From Gracilaria vermiculophylla (taxonomy: Eukaryota > Rhodophyta > Florideophyceae > Gracilariales > Gracilariaceae): a stretch of DNA of 64,000 bases. The translations under genes and the position numbers were made by a program. Below, in pieces: positions 63,424-64,000 of the stretch (positions within the stretch are counted from its first letter, which is position 1; every line of letters starts with the position of its first letter). Location of the stretch: positions 1,420,471-1,484,470 of the forward strand of contig JAHNZQ020003150.1 of assembly GCA_019155205.2 (NCBI GenBank). Direction: 5' to 3'. The notes beneath the pieces were generated by a model. That model did not search any database, was not told where the DNA came from, and saw only the letters and a list, made by a program, of their open reading frames with translations.

Positions 63424-64000
63424 ATCACAAAAAATTTAAAACAAAGCGAATTTGACCGTACGATAAGATTTTGGAAATTTTAAAATTTTAAACTTGTTAT
63501 CTAGTATTGCCCGTGAACAATAAATAATTGTACACCACGCCATGAGCTAGTATAGCAGCTTTGTGGTCATCAGACTAAATGCGAGCAACAAATACTGAGT
63601 TCGAATCTCGCTGATTTTTTAAAAACTCAAAAACTCCTTCAGGAGCTCGACTAATTCTAAACATATTTAAACTTTCAGAACGTTTTCAACACTCATTTGA
63701 ACAGCAAACAGAATAAGGTGACATATGTTAAAGTGGCAGTTTTGTAATAGAGTTTATACAATCTAGCAAGTTAAAATAAAGCGGATTGAATTAATAAGGG
63801 ACTTAAAGTAAAAGAACTTTTGTTCAGTAATTGTATTAAAATGTTGAATTTTACTAAAAACAACGAACGTTGTCATCGCTGTTGACATTCCTTTTAGAAA
63901 CTATTCTTCTCTATACCGTTACACTTCTTAATGTGTTTCATAAAACAATCTCTGTTCGTAACAGTGTCACATAAAAAAACTTTTTTTTCTTTCCTTTAAT
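63424..64000. repeat. GTPase-unit flank with intact M target site and tRNA-like promoter boxes
   Basis: Homologous to 38400-38580 and then, beyond the M insertion, to 43831-43910. The single CTCGA at 63647-63651 corresponds to the duplicated M target. At 63555-63613 a box A-like TAGCAGCTTTGTGG and a box B-like GTTCGAATC are spaced as in a tRNA-derived repeat. This is suggestive only. No gene to the window end. Confidence 0.5.

Overview
The window is a transposon-dense stretch of eukaryotic nuclear DNA with no recognisable housekeeping gene. It holds Ty3/gypsy and Ty1/copia LTR retrotransposons, a tyrosine-recombinase retroelement, Tc1/mariner transposons, a second class of DDE transposon, miniature LTR elements, and a repeated family of small P-loop GTPase genes. 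No introns are obvious. The species cannot be fixed from the sequence. Intronless genes packed between nested retroelements would suit an alga or another protist, for example a red alga, but this is a weak inference. Three runs of 100 N (19175-19274, 29354-29453, about 50849-50948) are assembly gaps of unknown size, and each lies next to or inside repeats.

Layout. 1-3939 is the 3' part of gypsy family 'GypA' copy A. 4431-15581 is gypsy element C, on the plus strand, interrupted by the truncated GypA copy B (8585 to about 14455, minus strand). 17088-23454 is a GTPase pseudogene broken by a solo LTR and by a 5.2 kb copia element, and that copia element is itself cut by a Tc1-like insertion. 23455-26611 is mostly degenerate. 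26612-27897 is a Tc1-like element without a transposase. About 28000-34101 is a duplicated unit carrying a secretory-pathway, polyglycine-tailed protein gene, with an RT/RNase H plus tyrosine recombinase element between the two copies. 36835-37632 is an open GTPase gene. 38581-43830 is a full-length gypsy chromovirus, M. 44391-45665 is a Tc1 copy. 45855-48071 is the GypA LTR plus gag of copy D. 48565-49494 is the best-preserved GTPase gene. 50116-52474 is one Tc1 element nested in another. 52543-52846 is a miniature LTR element. 52957-58994 is the GypA 3' end and LTR of copy E, with two independent DNA-transposon insertions in the LTR, one of which holds a third. 59422-59729 is a second miniature LTR element. 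61470-62041 is a GTPase pseudogene, and its upstream flank runs to the window end.

Three signals stand out. First, GypA carries extra coding sequence between pol and its 3' LTR: a gene on the opposite strand, tail to tail with pol, and a sense reading frame that ends on a stop codon supplied by the LTR itself. Second, the GTPase genes occur four times in 64 kb, with long homologous flanks that contain palindromic motifs. One of these paralogous flanks preserves the empty target site of element M. Third, two unrelated miniature LTR elements both place the same 13-base sequence, complementary to the anticodon arm of initiator tRNA-Met, directly after the LTR. That is the half-tRNA priming arrangement known from Drosophila copia and yeast Ty5.

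Nesting order was worked out from target-site duplications (TSDs): GAACG for the copia element, GGTGT for the solo LTR, CTCGA for M, CACATG for the 53.5-57.3 kb transposon, TA for the Tc1-like elements, and GTCGT and TTGTT for the miniature elements.
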